From Halomicrobium urmianum (GTDB lineage: Archaea > Halobacteriota > Halobacteria > Halobacteriales > Haloarculaceae), in the NCBI RefSeq assembly GCF_020217425.1, contig NZ_CP084091.1:62001-126000 (forward strand): DNA of 64,000 nt, in the 5' to 3' direction. This document shows positions 36,737 through 45,463 of this stretch, piece after piece; the first letter of the stretch is position 1; each line of letters opens with the position of its first letter. The notes under the pieces were generated by a model. It was not told the origin of the DNA, did no database searches, and saw only the letters and a list, made by a program, of their open reading frames with translations. Both the position numbers and the translations under genes were made by a program.

Positions 36737-37039
36737 CTATGCGTCGGCGACCTCGTCGATGAAGTCCTCGTCCAACTGCTGTTTCAACACTCGGAGGTTT
36801 GCCGCCTCCTCGGCGCCGACGAGCGCTTTGAGCTGCTCGAAGCTGATCTCATCGTCGTAATAGGCGGCGGCGATCTCCTGGGTGAGTGCGTCGTCGTGAG
36901 CGGCGTCTTGGAGGTACTCCCGAAGCGCGGTCACGAGGACGTCTGTTCGGTCTTCCCCGAGGACTGCGGCCAGTGCGTCGGCGCGGTCGATGAGCCGATT
37001 GGGGGCCCGAAACTGCACGCGCTTCTTATCGGCGCTCAT
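36737..37039 (-). CDS. Ribbon-helix-helix/UPF0175-like antitoxin
   Basis: This 100-aa protein starts from MSADKKRVQFRAPNRLIDR, a ribbon-helix-helix opening, and its second half (YYDDEISFEQLKALVGAEEA) resembles UPF0175 antitoxins. It should bind its own promoter and neutralise the PIN protein encoded next to it. The start at 37039 is chosen because it begins the RHH strand. Confidence 0.78.
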   Translation of the reverse strand: MSADKKRVQFRAPNRLIDRADALAAVLGEDRTDVLVTALREYLQDAAHDDALTQEIAAAYYDDEISFEQLKALVGAEEAANLRVLKQQLDEDFIDEVADA

Positions 37040-37110
37040 GATGTGTACATTGTGAGCCAACGCACTTAGCCGTTTTCGTGTGTACGATGTGAGCCTCACT
37101 CGGCCAAGCG

Positions 37111-37344
37111 TCACCTGTCCACGAGATGCTCTTCGAGGTCACGCGTCCAGTGCGTATCGGTCCCACCGGGACTCCATCTCGCACACAGCTGTAGTGGGCC
37201 TTCCAAGTGACCGAGTTCGACACGGAACCGTGTGATGGCTGCAAGCGCATCGACGATGATACCACAGCTATCGCATGCATGCTGGTCAGGGTAGTCGGGA
37301 TCGCGACTCGACTGGATCGCGCAGTCGATGCAGATTGGGTACAT
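37111..37344 (-). CDS. Small zinc-binding protein (DUF7558-like)
   Basis: This 77-aa protein starts MYPICIDCAIQS and has a second CDSC pair, giving two CxxC knuckles, then a helical or beta tail. A decayed copy of its opening region lies at about 41075-41157 in front of the broken histidine kinase. The start at 37344 is preferred because both cysteine pairs follow it directly. Confidence 0.6.
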   Translation of the reverse strand: MYPICIDCAIQSSRDPDYPDQHACDSCGIIVDALAAITRFRVELGHLEGPLQLCARWSPGGTDTHWTRDLEEHLVDR

Positions 37345-37437
37345 AACTACTTTCGTCTTTTCTCCAGGTATGAGCCTCCCCCACGTCTGTACCGAGAACC
37401 GGATTGCAGAAGACACAGCCAGGGAGCATCTGTTGCA

Positions 37438-37590
37438 TCACTGTCCTCCCCCGTGGGTGTCGCGAGCGGCGGTCCAGCCTTGAGGGAAGACTGCGAGTTG
37501 AAGAATCAGGTCGAATGCCTCGTCGCTTGGTTCGTGGACGAGGACCCGTTCGTCGGGGATGGGAGTGACCACCTTGTCGTCGACCAGGTC
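37438..37590 (-). pseudogene. Fragment of the 41254-type small protein
   Basis: The minus strand reads DLVDDKVVTPIPDERVLVHE and ends GWTAARDTHGGGQ, matching the C-terminal half of the protein at 41254-41544. No start and a stop just upstream make it a remnant. Together with 37111-37344 it shows that the two-gene unit exists twice in the window. Confidence 0.55.
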
Positions 37591-37839
37591 ATTGATGGAA
37601 GATGGGCCCTCCCGTCATCGCGGGACGCGTCAACCGTCATGGATTTGGTGGGTTTCGTGCTCGGTCATCGAACAAGTGTCATCAGAGCCGACGTAGCTGG
37701 CCGGGGCTGCGGTCGCAGTGCCGGTGCCTGCGAGCAGCGCGCCTCGTCACGGGCGGGTCGTGGTCTACCGTATCTGGATGGACGCACGACCACCATAGAT
37801 AGTCATTTCAGAGCTTCATGGCTAGAATCTGCCTAGAGG

Positions 37840-38685
37840 TTAGTTCAAATCCGCGCGGTCGAATCGGCGGAATCCGAGCATCAGGGGGACCACGGCCCAG
37901 GCCAACAGGACGCAGAGACCGAATAACTGGACGGTGGTGTCACCCACGGACCCGGATGTGGAGTTGACGAGGCCGGCGACGAATCCGTGGGTCATCGTGA
38001 AAGTCTCCATCGGATTGAGGCGCTGAACGTAGAGGTACCAGGTCGGCCACGTTCCGGGATCAAGCTGGCTGATTCCGGGCGACGTGGAGCCGGTGAACAG
38101 TAGAGCGGCGGCCGGGATGGCAAGGTCGTGCCAGAGGCGGAACGGCCCGAACACGAGGAAGAGACCGAGCATCCCGGTCAGTGATTGGAGCCGTGTCTCA
38201 GCGGCCGCTGACACCCCGACAGTCAGGGTCGTCATCACCGCACCGTAGGCCGCGACGTAGGCGGCGACGACGACTAGGAGGAGCAGCGGGAGTTCGCCGT
38301 ACGTAGCGACGATGGCGACTGTCAAGGCGGCCGTGGCGGTCAGGAGGACTGCGACCACGAGCGCGATGCGCGAGAACGTCTTGCCGAGGACGAAGTCACG
38401 CCGCGTTACGGGGTGGCCGAAGAGGAGCCGCAGGCTCCCCGAAGAGCGTTCGCCGACGATTGACCGGTACGCCACGATTATCGCCAGCGGGGTGACGTAG
38501 AACTGGAACGACATCGGGACAAACGCGGCGGCATCGGCCGCGTCATCGATAATCTGAGAACCAAGCAGGCCGTTGAACGCAGGAAGCGTTGCGACGATCA
38601 GGACCGCGGTCACGCCCCAGAGGAGCTTCGAACGGGCAGCGTCCGCGAAATCTCTGCGGGCGATTGTAAGCGCCGCTCGGCTCAT
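37840..38685 (-). CDS. ABC-2 type transporter permease (NosY-like)
   Basis: This 281-aa protein has six membrane helices. The motif region RSIVGERSSGSLRLLFGHPVTRRDF is the ABC-2 EGER-like loop. It forms the membrane channel of an exporter with the ATPase encoded just upstream, overlapping by 4 bp. The substrate is unknown; NosFY-type transporters serve copper or other export roles. Confidence 0.85.
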   Translation of the reverse strand: MSRAALTIARRDFADAARSKLLWGVTAVLIVATLPAFNGLLGSQIIDDAADAAAFVPMSFQFYVTPLAIIVAYRSIVGERSSGSLRLLFGHPVTRRDFVLGKTFSRIALVVAVLLTATAALTVAIVATYGELPLLLLVVVAAYVAAYGAVMTTLTVGVSAAAETRLQSLTGMLGLFLVFGPFRLWHDLAIPAAALLFTGSTSPGISQLDPGTWPTWYLYVQRLNPMETFTMTHGFVAGLVNSTSGSVGDTTVQLFGLCVLLAWAVVPLMLGFRRFDRADLN

Positions 38686-39605
38686 GACCGGGCCTCCTCA
38701 GCGTCGCCTGCGGTGTAGCTGGCGAAGACTTCTTGGAGGCTGGTCTCCTCGACGTCGATGTCCGTGACGGTCGCCCCGGTGGACTCGACGGCGGCGATTA
38801 CCTGCGCCTTGGCGGCCGGATCCGTGCAGTCGACGCGGAGGGTTTCACCGTCCCGACGCACTCCGGCGACGGCGTCGATGTCGTTGAACACGGGGTCGAC
38901 TGCGATATCGTCGACGGTGAGGACCAACGTCGTGGTCGTGTTCGCGGCGCTGCGCAGGTCGTCGACAGTATCGACGGTTACCAGTTCGCCGTCGTCCATA
39001 ATTGCAACCCGGTCACAGACCGCTTCGACCTGCTCCATAATGTGGCTGGAGAAGAACACGGTGGCACCCCGGTCGGCCTCGGCGCGGACAATCTCGCGCA
39101 TCTTGCGGGCGCCGTTTGGATCGAGCCCAGATGACGGCTCGTCGAGAATTAGCAAATCTGGTTCATCGACGAGCGCCATCGCCAAGGCGAGGCGCTGGGC
39201 CATCCCCTTCGAGAAGTCGCCCGCGATGCGATCTGCGGCGTCCCCGAGACCGACCCGTTCGAGCACCGCGTCGGGGTCGGTCGCGCAGTCCTCCAGATCG
39301 GCGGCGAACTGCACGTGCTTGCGGGCTGAGAGGCGGTCGTAGAGGCTATATCCTTCTGGGAGGATCCCGATGCGGTCGCGGACGGCACGCTGTTCGGTCT
39401 GGGGATCGCAGCCCAGCACCGAGATCGATCCGCTCGTCGGCCGGACGAAATCGAGTAGCATGTTGATCGTCGTTGACTTGCCGGCACCGTTGGGTCCGAG
39501 AAAGCCGAATACTTCCCCGGGAACAACCGTGAGATCAAGATTGTTGACAGCGACGACATCGTCACCAAAGCGTTTCATCAGGCCGCGCGTCTCGATGGAG
39601 GGCAT
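38682..39605 (-). CDS. ABC transporter ATP-binding protein
   Basis: This 307-aa protein has Walker A GPNGAGKST (residues about 36-44), the signature read as FSKGMAQR, Walker B LLILDEPSSGLDP and the switch histidine in FFSSHIM. The C-terminal tail (DPAAKAQVIAAVESTGATV) is typical of ABC-2 exporters. It is first of a two-gene operon with the permease. Confidence 0.92.
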   Translation of the reverse strand: MPSIETRGLMKRFGDDVVAVNNLDLTVVPGEVFGFLGPNGAGKSTTINMLLDFVRPTSGSISVLGCDPQTEQRAVRDRIGILPEGYSLYDRLSARKHVQFAADLEDCATDPDAVLERVGLGDAADRIAGDFSKGMAQRLALAMALVDEPDLLILDEPSSGLDPNGARKMREIVRAEADRGATVFFSSHIMEQVEAVCDRVAIMDDGELVTVDTVDDLRSAANTTTTLVLTVDDIAVDPVFNDIDAVAGVRRDGETLRVDCTDPAAKAQVIAAVESTGATVTDIDVEETSLQEVFASYTAGDAEEARS

Positions 39606-40076
39606 GGTATTTCCGCTTAGCTAACCATAGAGATAAGAAACTAATCATCTCCCGATTACTTGGATCCGTCCGATCCAGCAACGGGGATCCAAGTGTTCAG
39701 TAAGATGTCCACTTCGACTCCTTTGTTCGTACAAATTCCTGAACCGCGTATCTCCGATACAATTCTAGTGATCCACCTTCTGTACTGACCGATTCAAGCC
39801 ACCTCTTTCTGGAAAAGCTTCCGTGCGAGAGACGCGCCCTTAACTCAGCAGTGGCCGAGTCTTCTACTCGACTACTGCCAGGACGAACATGCTGAATACA
39901 GAGACTATACTCATCCCGCCTTTACACGACTTGCTCTTTCGATGAATCTGTCGCAGCGGATAAGAGGGTGACTGTGTTCCCCCTATACTTGATCTCTGAA
40001 TACGGATACTAGTCCACCACCGTGTCTTCTGCTGGTTCCCTTATCGTATCCTGCTCCCTTTGACCCGATACTCGGT
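39606..40076. other. Intergenic with a 31-nt hairpin
   Basis: No gene seen. A hairpin with 13-nt arms (GCAGTGGCCGAGT / ACTCGACTACTGC, one mismatch, loop CTTCT) lies at 39849-39879. It could terminate transcription of the broken kinase gene or be a small RNA element. Confidence 0.4.
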
Positions 40077-41157
40077 CAGCTCTTCATCTCGATGCCGCAC
40101 AGTTCGAACCGCGTCCCGCCGGTGTCACCGTCCGTGATCGCGATCTCCCAGCCTTCGGCCTGGTAATCTGTTTCACGCTCTTGAGGCCGATTCCCGTCCC
40201 ACCGGCTTTCGTTGAGTGTTGCCAATCGAATACCTTCTCCCGCGCTTCCGGTGCAATCCCTGGCCCGTCGTCCTCAAAGAAAAATCCATTCCCCTCATTG
40301 AGGCGGCCAAGCCAGACATGTACTGATTCGCCGGCATGTTCGACCGCATTCCGGAAGAGGTTGGTCAGCAGGTGCTCCAAATGGCGTCGGTCCGCCGTAA
40401 TGACGATCCCATTCTCAATCGCGGCGCCGCCATGGCCGGGATTGACCCTCGACCAGACCCGTCCGGCCAGAGCCGATACATCCACGGTCGTCTTTGAGAT
40501 ACCGCCCTCTCCCGGTTGGGAGATGGCAAGCACGTCATCGATGACATGTTCGATTCGAGTGACGGCGGCCTTGGCGGCCTCAAGGTGTTCGGCTCGTTCA
40601 TCAGGTGTGGCACTGTTTTTGAGAAGTTCCAGACGCCCATGGGCAACCTGAACGGAATTTTGTAAGTCGTGGGAAAGAACGCCTGCGAACTCAGAGAGCC
40701 GTTCCTTCTCGAAGTACATCTCGCGCTCGGATTTGCGTCTATCGGTGATATCACGCAAGATGGAGAGGTGTAGCCCCGGCGTGATGTTCGTACTTGCGGC
40801 GTATTTGGCGACGCATACCGAGCTGTCTGGGCGTTCAACGGGATAGACCGCGCATGTCTCCCTTATCTTGGAAAGTATCCCACGCCGCCTCGAAGTCGAA
40901 ATCGTCAACCGTGTACTCCTCGGCCACTGTCCCCAGGAGTTCGTCTTCCCGGCGGCCGAAGAGCAGACACGCCGCGGCGTTAACGTTCTGTAGAACGCCG
41001 TCGTCATCCGCAATGAGCATCGCGTCGGACGCTTGTTCGAACACGGCTTGAAAGCGATCCTTTTCCGTGTCGACCTGTTGCTCCGGGCCACAGCTATCGC
41101 AGGCCTAGTGGTCACGGTCGTCGGGATAGGGACTCGACTGGACCGCGCAGTCGACAC
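40077..41157 (-). pseudogene. PAS histidine kinase, frameshifted at both ends
   Basis: The PAS part (FEQASDAMLIADDDGVLQNV) is in one frame. The body (ITDRRKSEREMYFEKERL, H-box FAGVLSHDLQNSVQ, N-box NLFRNAVEHAG, DDGPGIAP, GTGIGLKSVKQI) is in a second. The tail (EAEGWEIAITDGDTGGTRF) is in the first-type frame again. Shifts are near 40860 and 40165. Upstream, a decayed cysteine-knuckle protein (ICVDCAVQSS, with a stop before ACDSCG) is joined to the PAS start. The gene cannot give a full kinase. Confidence 0.82.
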
Positions 41158-41253
41158 AGATCTGGTGAGTGACTCGCTCTTCTTTCCCTCAGGTATGGCT
41201 TCACCGGTCTCTGCGCCGAATGGGGCGGCACAGCCAACGAACGGTTGCTTGCA

Positions 41254-41544
41254 TTACTCGGCCTCCACGTTGGCGTTGCAAGCGGCCGTCCAGCCATGAT
41301 GGTAGACGGCTAGCTGAGTCGTCGAGTCGAACGCGGTCCCGCTCGGTTCGTGGACTAGGACGCACTCCTCGGGAATTGGAGTGACGACGTCCGCGTTGAC
41401 GAGGTCGTCGACCAGACTGCAGGCGATCATGCTATCGATATCCTGCGTGTCGACGCCGGCGTTGTCGCGGTCCTTCGCGAGCAACACTCTCTCGACCTGT
41501 TCGTAGTCGGGACTCGTATCGTCGAGAGGATCGGGAGTAGCCAT
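41254..41544 (-). CDS. Small haloarchaeal protein of unknown function
   Basis: This 96-aa acidic protein ends with the block VLVHEPSGTAFDSTTQLAVY and HHGWTAACNAN. A broken relative lies at 37438-37590, again beside a DUF7558-like cysteine-knuckle sequence. No catalytic motif is visible. Confidence 0.55.
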   Translation of the reverse strand: MATPDPLDDTSPDYEQVERVLLAKDRDNAGVDTQDIDSMIACSLVDDLVNADVVTPIPEECVLVHEPSGTAFDSTTQLAVYHHGWTAACNANVEAE

Positions 41545-41589
41545 TATGAGTCACGCCGTGCACGCTATCGCGCGCTGCACGACTTTCGG

Positions 41590-41651
41590 CGTTAACGAGA
41601 CACATCGCATCTCGTTCGCACACCAGAACGCGAAGCGTTCCTGGGGACGCC
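41590..41651 (+). ncRNA. Orphan TnpB right-end/guide-RNA-like segment
   Basis: The stretch cgttaacgagacacatcgca followed by tctcgttcgcacaccagaa closely matches the region after the broken tnpB (12541-12602, reverse strand), including its stem positions. No tnpB lies beside it, so it is an orphan relic or a guide-like RNA acting in trans. Confidence 0.45.
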
Positions 41652-41680
41652 GACGAACACTCCACACGAGATGTGACCCC

Positions 41681-42115
41681 TTATTCGCTCCAGAGGGCTG
41701 TGATTCGGTCTTCGATCTCCTCGAGGACGAGCGCAACGACGTCACGATGGTCGTCTGGCCACGATGCGTCCTCGCCGGGCGCCAAGGCGGTGGGCGGGGG
41801 GTGGAAATGGTCTCGTGTATTGTGCGGATTCGGGTGTCGGTCCCACCGGCACTCCCAGGCGTGGTCCGAGTGCTGCTCTCGATAGTGCAGTTTGAAGTCG
41901 TCATTCGTGTACCAACGGACCGTCAACTGCGCCTCGTCGACGGCTGCCGGGTAGTACGACGGGGCAAAGACGACGTGGAGTTCCAGATGGCCGCTGGCGT
42001 CCGTGACGGTCGCTCGGGAGACCTGCCTCGTCACTTGGAGCCGCGACTGGAGGAACTCGAGGATGGGACGATCGATGGAGGCAGGGCTCCCGCCATCCCC
42101 TGTCGGTGGTACCAT
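41681..42115 (-). CDS. TumE-like toxin (DUF6516), copy 2
   Basis: This 144-aa protein has the block WECRWDRHPNPHNTRDHFHPPP and is similar along its length to 18507-18956. It starts 8 bp after the stop of the HTH partner. It is predicted to be the toxin of a TumE-type pair. Confidence 0.75.
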   Translation of the reverse strand: MVPPTGDGGSPASIDRPILEFLQSRLQVTRQVSRATVTDASGHLELHVVFAPSYYPAAVDEAQLTVRWYTNDDFKLHYREQHSDHAWECRWDRHPNPHNTRDHFHPPPTALAPGEDASWPDDHRDVVALVLEEIEDRITALWSE

Positions 42116-42123
42116 CGAGCGGG

Positions 42124-42657
42124 CTACCCGGACGCCTGTTCGCGCTCGCCACCCGTGCGTTGCTGGCGCGCACGTTCGTAGCGGTCACGCTCTTCGCGGG
42201 CGGTCGCCCAGTCGGCCAGGTCGCTGTACACGTCGTCGATGGTCCGCTCGTCGCTGTCCTCCGCGGCGGCGACGGCGTCGACTGCGGCCGGTGAAGCGGC
42301 GTCGTACGTCGTCTCGTACTCGGTGATGCGCGTCGTTAGCTCACGAACGCGATCCTGCAGGTCCTCGATGGAATGGTCGGCCGCGAGCTGGTTGATGCGT
42401 CGCCACTCAAAATACGCGTCATTCCGTTCGTAGGTGGCCGGATGGCCATCGTGTCGAGTGACGATTCCCAAATCGTCGAACCAGCCAAGGTACTTCCGAG
42501 CGGTCTTGGGGTCACAGTCGGCGCTGTCGGCGATCGCGCTCGCCGTCGTCGGCTTCCGGGTCTGCAGGATGGTGCCGTAGATGCGTTGTTCGACATCGTC
42601 GCTACTGAACGCGTCCTCGAAAGGGGGTGGCCCATCGGCGGCGTCTGTCTCAGACAT
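42124..42657 (-). CDS. HTH antitoxin-like partner of TumE, copy 2
   Basis: This 177-aa protein (MSETDAADG start) has a winged helix (ASAIADSADCDPKTARKYLGWF), ATYERNDAYFEWR and a coiled tail, as in 18957-19484. An inverted repeat AGGAA-tagt-TTCCT (42697-42710) upstream is a candidate operator. The frame stays open upstream of 42657, but that part belongs to other sequence. Confidence 0.75.
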   Translation of the reverse strand: MSETDAADGPPPFEDAFSSDDVEQRIYGTILQTRKPTTASAIADSADCDPKTARKYLGWFDDLGIVTRHDGHPATYERNDAYFEWRRINQLAADHSIEDLQDRVRELTTRITEYETTYDAASPAAVDAVAAAEDSDERTIDDVYSDLADWATAREERDRYERARQQRTGGEREQASG

Positions 42658-42763
42658 ACTCGGGATTACAAGGCGAAGGATATAGTTCTTACTTCGAGGA
42701 ATAGTTTCCTGATTAGAGTAGCGTACAGGGGGCCGCCTGGTTGGCTTCGAAAGGAGCACGATA

Positions 42764-42804
42764 TTAACCAACAACAGGTCGTGGCTCAGGAAACTGTTGG
42801 TTAA
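42764..42804. repeat. Inverted repeat ttaaccaac / gttggttaa
   Basis: Nine-bp arms with a 23-bp spacer, upstream of TumE/HTH pair 2. The arms match the core of the 12-bp arms at 17498-17543, which lie downstream of pair 1. It may be a shared mobile or regulatory site. Confidence 0.5.
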
Positions 42805-42814
42805 CTCACGCAGG

Positions 42815-43254
42815 TCAGCGCATCCGGAGCACTCGAGCAGGTTTGACGCTGAATGTATCTGGGTTGTCGACCGGCACGTCGTGACTGCGATCAGTTGCTT
42901 GTGACGACGCCCGGGTGAGCCGGGTGATGAGATCCTCACGAACAGCCCGCCGACTGACTGTCGACTCGTGCCACCCAAGTCGTTCATCGTAGTGCCGTTT
43001 CCGAAACATCTCCCCGTTGTCGTCGATGGGATGAACTGCGTTCGCTTTGCTCCCCACACGTTCGTAGAGACGTACTCCGCACCAACCTCTTCGTGAGTGA
43101 GTTCCACGAGGACACACTCGACGAATGAAACGATGGAGAGCTGACTTCTCTCGTTGGGAACCGTCAGTTCGAGATCCGCCCACGGCGCTTCGCTTGATTG
43201 TTCTATCTGTTCGCCACGTAGTCCCGATTGCTGTCGCTCGTGTTCTGAAGACAT
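42815..43254 (-). pseudogene. Frameshifted hypothetical gene with hairpin leader
   Basis: The first 60 residues (MSSEHERQQSGLRGEQIEQS ... VLVELTHEEVGAEY) are in one frame. The continuation (VRLYERVGSKANAVHPIDDN ... DTFSVKPARVLRMR) is in another, with the shift near 43075. The leader upstream (copy B) and the haloarchaeal codon use support a formerly real gene. No family is recognised. A sequencing error cannot be excluded. Confidence 0.5.
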
Positions 43255-43305
43255 AGTAGTTCGGTGGGGGCTCACTGCGCCCCTCTCCCCTCTTGGGGGG
43301 TGAGA
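43255..43305 (-). promoter_or_regulatory. GC-hairpin 5' leader, copy B
   Basis: The minus strand reads tctcaccccccaagagggga then ggggcgca, about 25 bp before the ATG at 43254. It matches leader copies A and C in order and spacing. Confidence 0.5.
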
Positions 43306-44014
43306 AAATCCACCGCGAATCGCGTCACTATCCAATGAGCGGCTTCTGATATGTTTGCTGTAGACACTTGTCGTTTGATAGCCCCTCGGCCGGAGAGAGC
43401 CCGCGGCGTTTGCACCGGTGTACCCTAGCCTTCCTTTGGATAATTCTGGAGGTGCAAAGGATATCAAAACGGGCTTAGATTCAACAATAGGTCCGTCGGG
43501 CTTTTTTTAGGCGGTGGAAATGTCTTCGACGAAATTCAAACTCGGCTTCCCGGGGTAATTGTGCTTGACGAGGTGGTGAGGGCCTCGAATTCGAAGGAAT
43601 CAGTATTACATATTGGCCGCACTCGCCGACGACGAATTTCAGCAGCTAACGAAGGTTAGCTGCGACTCGTGTCGAATACACCCCATATCGGCCGAATATA
43701 GGGGAGATAGGCTCTGAAAAGCGCGTGACGAGGTTCTTAACTCCCCGGACCACCTCTCCGATAGAAATATAGAAACTATGGTAGTACCCTCATAGACGCC
43801 GAAAAATCGCCGGATCGGCTAGTCCAAGACAACGGTCAGTATTCCTTAAGGTTCATTTTTGATTAGTCTGAGAAGCTCGCGTTCGGGACCGGCGAAGAGT
43901 GAATTGTAGGTTTTACTCGATTCGCTTGGCTCTGTTGAAATCCTCTTCTTTAGAGAATTGTTCACGTGAATCTACTGAACACTACACGTGCAAACTGAGC
44001 AAAAACGTGGCAAT
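43306..44014. other. 700-bp intergenic with inverted repeats and an IS end
   Basis: No supported gene. It holds perfect 9-bp arms gcagctaac/gttagctgc (43642-43650, 43655-43663), a looser ccccatat...atatagggg at 43681-43704, and an IS5-type left end GGCTCTGTTGAAATCC at 43928-43943 pointing right. Confidence 0.5.
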
Positions 44015-44443
44015 TTATTCCTCGGCAGGAATTTCGTAAATTGCATCAATATAACCTTGAGGACTATCTGGCTTAGTGAAATACATATCTGCTTGAGGGC
44101 CTTCCGATTGGATTTTCTCTTTCTGGTGCTTCGCGCTGGTCATTATGGCTACAGAGGTATGAGGCAGCGTATCTTTAATTTCCGTCAGAACCTCCCTTGC
44201 TGTTCCCTTTTCAAGGTTCCAATCAAGTAAGATTGCATCAGGACGGAGATCAGCATCGTATTCACCGGGCTGATGAATTATATCGCGAGCCTCCTCCTTA
44301 TCAGACGCTATATAGAGTGTAGTTTCTATATCGGCGGTCTCAACGATCTCCTCTATAAGCCGAATCTCGCCGGGATGATCATCAATTATGAGGAGATCAT
44401 CAGGTTCCTGTGAGCGTGAAGACACAGATTGGACTATCAACAT
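44015..44443 (-). CDS. Single-domain response regulator
   Basis: This 142-aa receiver domain has an acidic pair in LLIIDDHPG, the phospho-acceptor Asp in ILLDWNL, a Ser/Thr in IMTSAKH and a Lys in YFTKPDS. It should be phosphorylated by a histidine kinase. The only kinase in the window (40077-41157) is broken. There is no output domain. It lies inside the region bounded by IS5-type ends at 43928 and 46989. Confidence 0.88.
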   Translation of the reverse strand: MLIVQSVSSRSQEPDDLLIIDDHPGEIRLIEEIVETADIETTLYIASDKEEARDIIHQPGEYDADLRPDAILLDWNLEKGTAREVLTEIKDTLPHTSVAIMTSAKHQKEKIQSEGPQADMYFTKPDSPQGYIDAIYEIPAEE

Positions 44444-44539
44444 CTAATCGGAAATGTCGTGTGCTTCTCCTGTACTTAGTCTATATACCAAATTGGGAAA
44501 ACACGTTATTTAAGTACTCAGCAAAGACACATCGGTTGT

Positions 44540-44905
44540 ATGCCCTCCCTGAAACGCATCCACATAGCAGCAGTGTTCGTCCTGTTTGGTATTGCTGCCC
44601 TCCTGTACTCGATGGTTATCGCCTATGAGCCCCTCCTCGGCACGGGCGTCGCGTTCGCATCCTCCGTCGTCGCAGCGTTCGCGTACCATGGCGACGCCAC
44701 CCGGCAGACGGTCACTCGTGCAACGATCATCGTTACGCTCATCTACGGCGTTTTCACTCTCCAGCTCCCTATTGCTGTCATCGCAGCCTGCGTCGTCTAC
44801 CTCACCGCGTGGCTCACAGGTTCGGATAGCCCATTCAATGCACCTGACACGCAGATCTTCCCGGTCGAATCGACGGCTACTACTGAATCCGACCGTAGCG
44901 AGTAA
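44540..44905 (+). CDS. Membrane protein with three to four helices
   Basis: This 121-aa protein has helices at IAAVFVLFGIAALLYSMVIA, LLGTGVAFASSVVAAFAY, ATIIVTLIYGVFTL and AVIAACVVYLTAWL, then an acidic Ser/Thr tail. No family is recognised. It is divergent from the response regulator. Confidence 0.65.
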   Translation: MPSLKRIHIAAVFVLFGIAALLYSMVIAYEPLLGTGVAFASSVVAAFAYHGDATRQTVTRATIIVTLIYGVFTLQLPIAVIAACVVYLTAWLTGSDSPFNAPDTQIFPVESTATTESDRSE

Positions 44906-45034
44906 ATCGGCGACCTGCGGATGCTGGGTCGTGGTTTGTTTGGTGACTCTCTTGTACTGATCGAAGCGACTCTCCCGATCGAGGAGGGTTCTCACCACCT
45001 GATTTGGTGTGAAGCATCCGTTCGGTAGGTGTGC

Positions 45035-45205
45035 CTATGTATCAACATCGGGATTCCCAAGGGCCAGTCCGATGAGGCTAATGAGGAGGCCGAAGCCCGT
45101 GATCCAGTTCACCCACGTCGCGTAATTGAGCGCTTCAGTGACGGCGAAGAATCCTCCGAACAGAATTACTGCAATACCGAACAGAATGATATCCGTGTTC
45201 GCCAT
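45035..45205 (-). CDS. Small two-helix membrane protein
   Basis: This 56-aa protein from MANTDIILFG has helices IILFGIAVILFGGFFAV and WITGFGLLISLIGLAL. The start at 45205 is preferred to 45232. It is next to another, truncated small membrane gene on the same strand. Confidence 0.5.
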   Translation of the reverse strand: MANTDIILFGIAVILFGGFFAVTEALNYATWVNWITGFGLLISLIGLALGNPDVDT

Positions 45206-45250
45206 ATAATCGGCTGATGAACGGCAGCCCATAGGTTTTCTGACTGGAGA

Positions 45251-45411
45251 CTATTCCGAGAAGTGAGACTGTAGTTTGCCGATCACGAGCAACAGTAGTC
45301 CAAGTCCGACGAAGATGACAACCGCAAAGAAGGCCTCACCGCCATAGTCTCGTCCGAAAACTAGCCCGCCAAGGAAGCTCACAGCTAGAACCAAGAGGAA
45401 TTGAATTCTCC
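45251..45411 (-). pseudogene. Small membrane protein gene, 5' end cut by IS end
   Basis: The minus-strand frame runs from the IS border: RIQFLLVLAVSFLGGLVF, a charged loop, then VVIFVGLGLLLLVIGKL and a stop at 45251. It has no start codon, and its upstream sequence is the IS end GGCTCTGTTGAAATCC at 45412. The insertion therefore removed the N-terminus. An ATG reading MRQEI lies just past the matching right end at 46873, but it joins one base out of frame. Confidence 0.55.
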
Positions 45412-45463
45412 GGCTCTGTTGAAATCCTTAGTGAATTGCAGGCTCAGTCAGTAGTTTGAGTAG

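Noticed and set aside
37207-37836. 209-aa plus-strand frame
   Set aside because: Antisense over the zinc-knuckle gene and the remnant at 37438; composition is not haloarchaeal coding.
43306-44014. Plasmid replication origin
   Set aside because: There are palindromes, but no rep or cdc6 gene and no clear iterons; reported only as non-coding structure.
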